From Denitrovibrio sp. (lineage in GTDB: Bacteria; Chrysiogenota; Deferribacteres; Deferribacterales; Geovibrionaceae), in assembly GCA_002869145.1 (NCBI GenBank), contig PKTM01000005.1:328-36883 (forward strand): a stretch of DNA of 36,556 nt, read 5' to 3'. The first letter of the stretch is position 1. Every line of letters begins with the position of its first letter. The notes beneath the pieces were generated by a model. The model saw only the letters and a program-made list of their open reading frames with translations. It ran no database searches and was not told where the DNA came from. Both the position numbers and the translations under genes were made by a program. Positions 34,393-36,556 of this stretch are shown here, one piece after another.

Positions 34393-35038
34393 TATCCATG
34401 AGGTATACCGCATTTTGGAAGATGTTTATCAAAATATGGAAGAACCCTCAGTTACAAAGATTTCCAAACAGACAAAACGTGATCCTTTCAGGGTGCTTGT
34501 AAGCTGCCTTATATCTTTGCGGACAAAAGATGAGGTGACACTGGAGGCTTCGGTCAGGTTGTTTCAGGCAGCAGACAACCCTGCCGCTATGGTGCAGATG
34601 GACGAAAAGAAAATCGCAGAATTGATATATCCGGCAGGATTTTATAAAACCAAATCAAAGACAATAAGAGACATATCCCAATTGCTTATAGACGAATACG
34701 AAGGGGAAGTTCCAGACGAGATAGACGAGCTGGTTAAGCTGAAAGGTGTTGGGCGCAAAACAGCAAATCTTGTCATTGTGGAGGGCTTCGGCAGACCTGC
34801 TGTGTGTGTAGATACCCATGTGCACCGAATTTTTAACAGACTGGGTTACCTGAAAACAAAAAACGCTGACAAGACAGAGATAGAACTTCGTAAGCATCTG
34901 CCAAAAGATTACTGGATAAGGATAAACGAAATACTTGTGGCATACGGCAGAGCAGTGTGCAGACCTGTCTCTCCATACTGTTCATCTTGCAGAATTTCAC
35001 GCTACTGTGATAAAATCTCTGTAGATACACGGAGGTAG
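34379..35038 (+). CDS. nth: Endonuclease III
   Basis: A DNA glycosylase/AP lyase for oxidised pyrimidines. The 219 residues have the helix-hairpin-helix with catalytic Lys (LKGVGRKTANLV), the catalytic Asp (VCVDTHVHRIF) and the [4Fe-4S] site C-x6-C-x2-C-x5-C (CRPVSPYCSSCRISRYC). The early helix reads LISLRTKDEVT where E. coli has LSAQATD, the variant common in thermophile and archaeal-type members. It shares an operon with the cysteine desulfurase. Confidence 0.95.
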   Translation: MKKADIHEVYRILEDVYQNMEEPSVTKISKQTKRDPFRVLVSCLISLRTKDEVTLEASVRLFQAADNPAAMVQMDEKKIAELIYPAGFYKTKSKTIRDISQLLIDEYEGEVPDEIDELVKLKGVGRKTANLVIVEGFGRPAVCVDTHVHRIFNRLGYLKTKNADKTEIELRKHLPKDYWIRINEILVAYGRAVCRPVSPYCSSCRISRYCDKISVDTRR

Positions 35039-35041
35039 CTG

Positions 35042-35497
35042 ATGCGCAATCAGATAGACGAAACAGACAGGCATATTCTTAACCTTCTCATGGATAACGC
35101 CAGAATATCCTATGCCGACATAGCCAAAGCTGTAGGGATGAAATCCCCGTCAGTAATAGAAAGGATAAAAAGGCTGGAACAGATTGGCATTATTAAAGGG
35201 TACTCCGCCAACATAGATTACAACGCTTTAGGAGACGACATTAACGCATTCATAGGTGTTTCTATGGATAACGCTAAGCACATAGAAGAGTTCGAGGAAC
35301 ACGTAAGAGATATAGACCCAGACCTTATAGGCTGCTGCCACGTTACAGGCGACTATACATTTCTCCTCAGCGTAGTGACCAGAAATACACAGTCACTCAG
35401 CAATCTCATTAAAAAAATCCGAGACATCTCAGGCGTGGACAAGACCAACACGATACTTGTCTTTGCCACTCTTATGGACAGAAAACGTAAAATATGA
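35042..35497 (+). CDS. Lrp/AsnC-family regulator
   Basis: A feast/famine transcription regulator of 151 residues. The N-terminal helix-turn-helix runs ISYADIAKAVGMKSPSVIER to LEQIGIIKGY, and the RAM ligand domain has GCCHVTGDYTFLLSV. Such proteins sense amino acids; with cysE and iscS in the operon, a cysteine-related signal is possible but inferred. It begins three bases after nth and overlaps the glycosyltransferase by four. Confidence 0.92.
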   Translation: MRNQIDETDRHILNLLMDNARISYADIAKAVGMKSPSVIERIKRLEQIGIIKGYSANIDYNALGDDINAFIGVSMDNAKHIEEFEEHVRDIDPDLIGCCHVTGDYTFLLSVVTRNTQSLSNLIKKIRDISGVDKTNTILVFATLMDRKRKI

Positions 35498-36213
35498 CCT
35501 TTTCAGTTATCATTCCGGTTTATAACCGCACAGCCACATTGAAATCAGCTATTGAGTCTGTGCTGTGTCAGAGCTTTTCCGACTATGAGATAATAGTGGT
35601 TGATGACGGATCTGATGTCGCTGTGATGAAGTCCCTTCGACCATACAGACCTTTCATCAGGTACTTCAGAAACAATAAAAATATGGGAGTCAGCTTCTCC
35701 CGCAACCTGGCTGTAAAAAAAGCAAAAGGGGAATACATAGCCTTTCTGGATTCGGACGATATCTGGCTTCCGAACAAGCTTCAGAGGTCGTTCGATGAAA
35801 TGGAACAATCAGGCCTGAAGGTGTGCCACACAAATGAGTTCTGGTACCGCACAGACAGGTTTGTAAACCAGGGTAAAAAACATAAAAGATACGGCGGATA
35901 TATATTTGAACAGGTGCTTGACATGTGCAGGATAAGCCCGTCTTCAGCGGTTTTGCACAGGTCTGTTTTTGAAAAGACAGGACTGTTTGACGAACAGATG
36001 CGCACCTGCGAAGATTACGACCTCTGGCTGAGAGTGTGTGCCTATTTTGAGGTGAGCTATCTGGATGAAAAACTTATAGTAAAAAGAGCGGTAACAAACG
36101 ACCAACTCTCTGATAACATAAAACATATTGAATACATAAGACTTGTGAGTCTGGCACGTCTTGTAAAATGTAAAAAAATTCATTCTGCATATAAACTCTC
36201 CGCCATTAGGTAG
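35494..36213 (+). CDS. Family 2 glycosyltransferase
   Basis: A GT-A fold transferase of 239 residues, probably cytoplasmic or membrane-associated. N-terminal FSVIIPVYNRTATLKSAIES and IIVVDDGSD bind the nucleotide sugar; FLDSDDIWLP supplies the DxD metal site; the acceptor-side acid is in CEDYDLWLRV. No transmembrane helix is evident. The last gene of the cysE string; substrate unknown, likely cell-surface glycan. Confidence 0.9.
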   Translation: MTFSVIIPVYNRTATLKSAIESVLCQSFSDYEIIVVDDGSDVAVMKSLRPYRPFIRYFRNNKNMGVSFSRNLAVKKAKGEYIAFLDSDDIWLPNKLQRSFDEMEQSGLKVCHTNEFWYRTDRFVNQGKKHKRYGGYIFEQVLDMCRISPSSAVLHRSVFEKTGLFDEQMRTCEDYDLWLRVCAYFEVSYLDEKLIVKRAVTNDQLSDNIKHIEYIRLVSLARLVKCKKIHSAYKLSAIR

Positions 36214-36272
36214 TTGAACAGAAAGTTTGGCATAGTTTTAAAAGGGATTGATAGATTTTCTACTTTAGATAC

Positions 36273-36300
36273 TTGATTTTAGCCGATTCTCATGTAAGAT
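36273..36300 (+). promoter_or_regulatory. Possible promoter of the terminal lipoprotein gene
   Basis: TTGATT (36273-36278), 16 bp and TAAGAT (36295-36300) lie 30 bases before the start at 36330, in a 116-bp gap after the glycosyltransferase gene. Confidence 0.35.
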
Positions 36301-36329
36301 GCATTTTTAATTATTACAAGGTTGGACAG

Positions 36330-36556
36330 ATGAAAAAAATCTTTATATACATTTTTATACTCAGCACAATTTTTGCCTGCCAGAAAGAGGTAAAAAAACC
36401 ACAAACAGTTATGGAACCAGTTTTAAGGGACACATTTACCTTCACAAACTTCAATTATCCGCAGTTTTCGGATAATCTCGAATCAACCTTCGACATATAT
36501 AGTGTTGTCAGCAAAGAACACGAGTTCCGCTTCGGCCCCCACGACAGCGAATACGG
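36330..36556 (+). CDS. Lipoprotein of unknown function (5' part, runs off the window)
   Basis: The first 75 codons of an exported lipoprotein. It starts MKKIFIYIFILSTIFACQKE, a short signal peptide with lipobox IFAC (Cys 17), then a Lys/Pro linker and a segment with many aromatic residues (DTFTFTNFNYPQF). The ribosome site is AAGG..GGA. The rest lies beyond the window, so no family can be given. Confidence 0.8.
   Translation, partial: MKKIFIYIFILSTIFACQKEVKKPQTVMEPVLRDTFTFTNFNYPQFSDNLESTFDIYSVVSKEHEFRFGPHDSEY

Overview
The window looks like chromosomal DNA from a Gram-negative anaerobe or microaerophile of Deferribacterota type. That placement is inferred from protein character, the lipoproteins and outer-membrane parts, and the moderate-to-low GC of the intergenic DNA; no rRNA marker is present. 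There is no transposase, prophage, CRISPR array or plasmid replication gene. Nearly all of it is dense, co-oriented housekeeping operons with a few accessory inserts.

Layout. (1) Positions 1-1282, minus strand: four tRNAs, Thr(UGU)-Tyr(GUA)-Gly(UCC)-Thr(GGU), read into the 5' part of tuf. This is the same order as E. coli thrU-tyrU-glyT-thrT-tufB. A strong promoter with an upstream A-tract precedes the set. (2) 1348-2994, minus: a WbpE-like sugar aminotransferase and an SmtB/ArsR repressor, each with its own promoter. (3) 2995-3325: a non-coding stretch with competing hairpins ending in a T-run. (4) 3326-7821, plus: ybaB-recR-rng-rlmE-larB-nitroreductase (recombination repair, RNA processing, rRNA methylation, one nickel-pincer cofactor step). 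(5) 7945-8334, plus: a DUF134 DNA-binding protein behind a tandem 18-bp repeat. (6) 8338-13287, minus: ribF-rimO-bamD-serS-rsmI-like, tightly packed.

(7) 13539-19910, plus: a complete tripartite efflux operon, ArsR regulator - TolC-like channel - membrane fusion lipoprotein - RND pump - small DUF2892 membrane protein, with an internal promoter and a perfect palindrome ahead of the fusion-protein gene. (8) 19931-19983: a palindromic repeat. (9) 20042-21762, plus: an AI-2E-family permease overlapping a ModE-like molybdate regulator. (10) 21827-25393, plus: a 1188-residue lipoprotein with Ig-like, ZU5-like and FG-GAP/VCBS-like segments and an unrecognised Ser/Thr-rich beta region. (11) 25451-30293, minus: an Sm-like small protein and a Nudix hydrolase, then a ClC channel and a UvrD/PcrA helicase. 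(12) 30504-30671, plus: a 55-residue 2[4Fe-4S] ferredoxin with its own promoter and terminator. (13) 30760-36213, plus: an eight-gene string cysE-iscR-iscS-MFS-small ORF-nth-lrp-GT2, linking cysteine synthesis, sulfur mobilisation and an Fe-S DNA glycosylase. (14) 36330 to the end: the start of another lipoprotein gene.

The most promising places for new biology are the ArsR-RND-DUF2892 efflux cassette with its internal palindrome, the FG-GAP lipoprotein with its unassigned C-terminal region, the Sm-like/Nudix gene pair, and two regulatory structures (competing hairpins at 3120-3168, tandem repeats at 7862-7896). Functions are assigned from recognised motifs only; no database search was possible.
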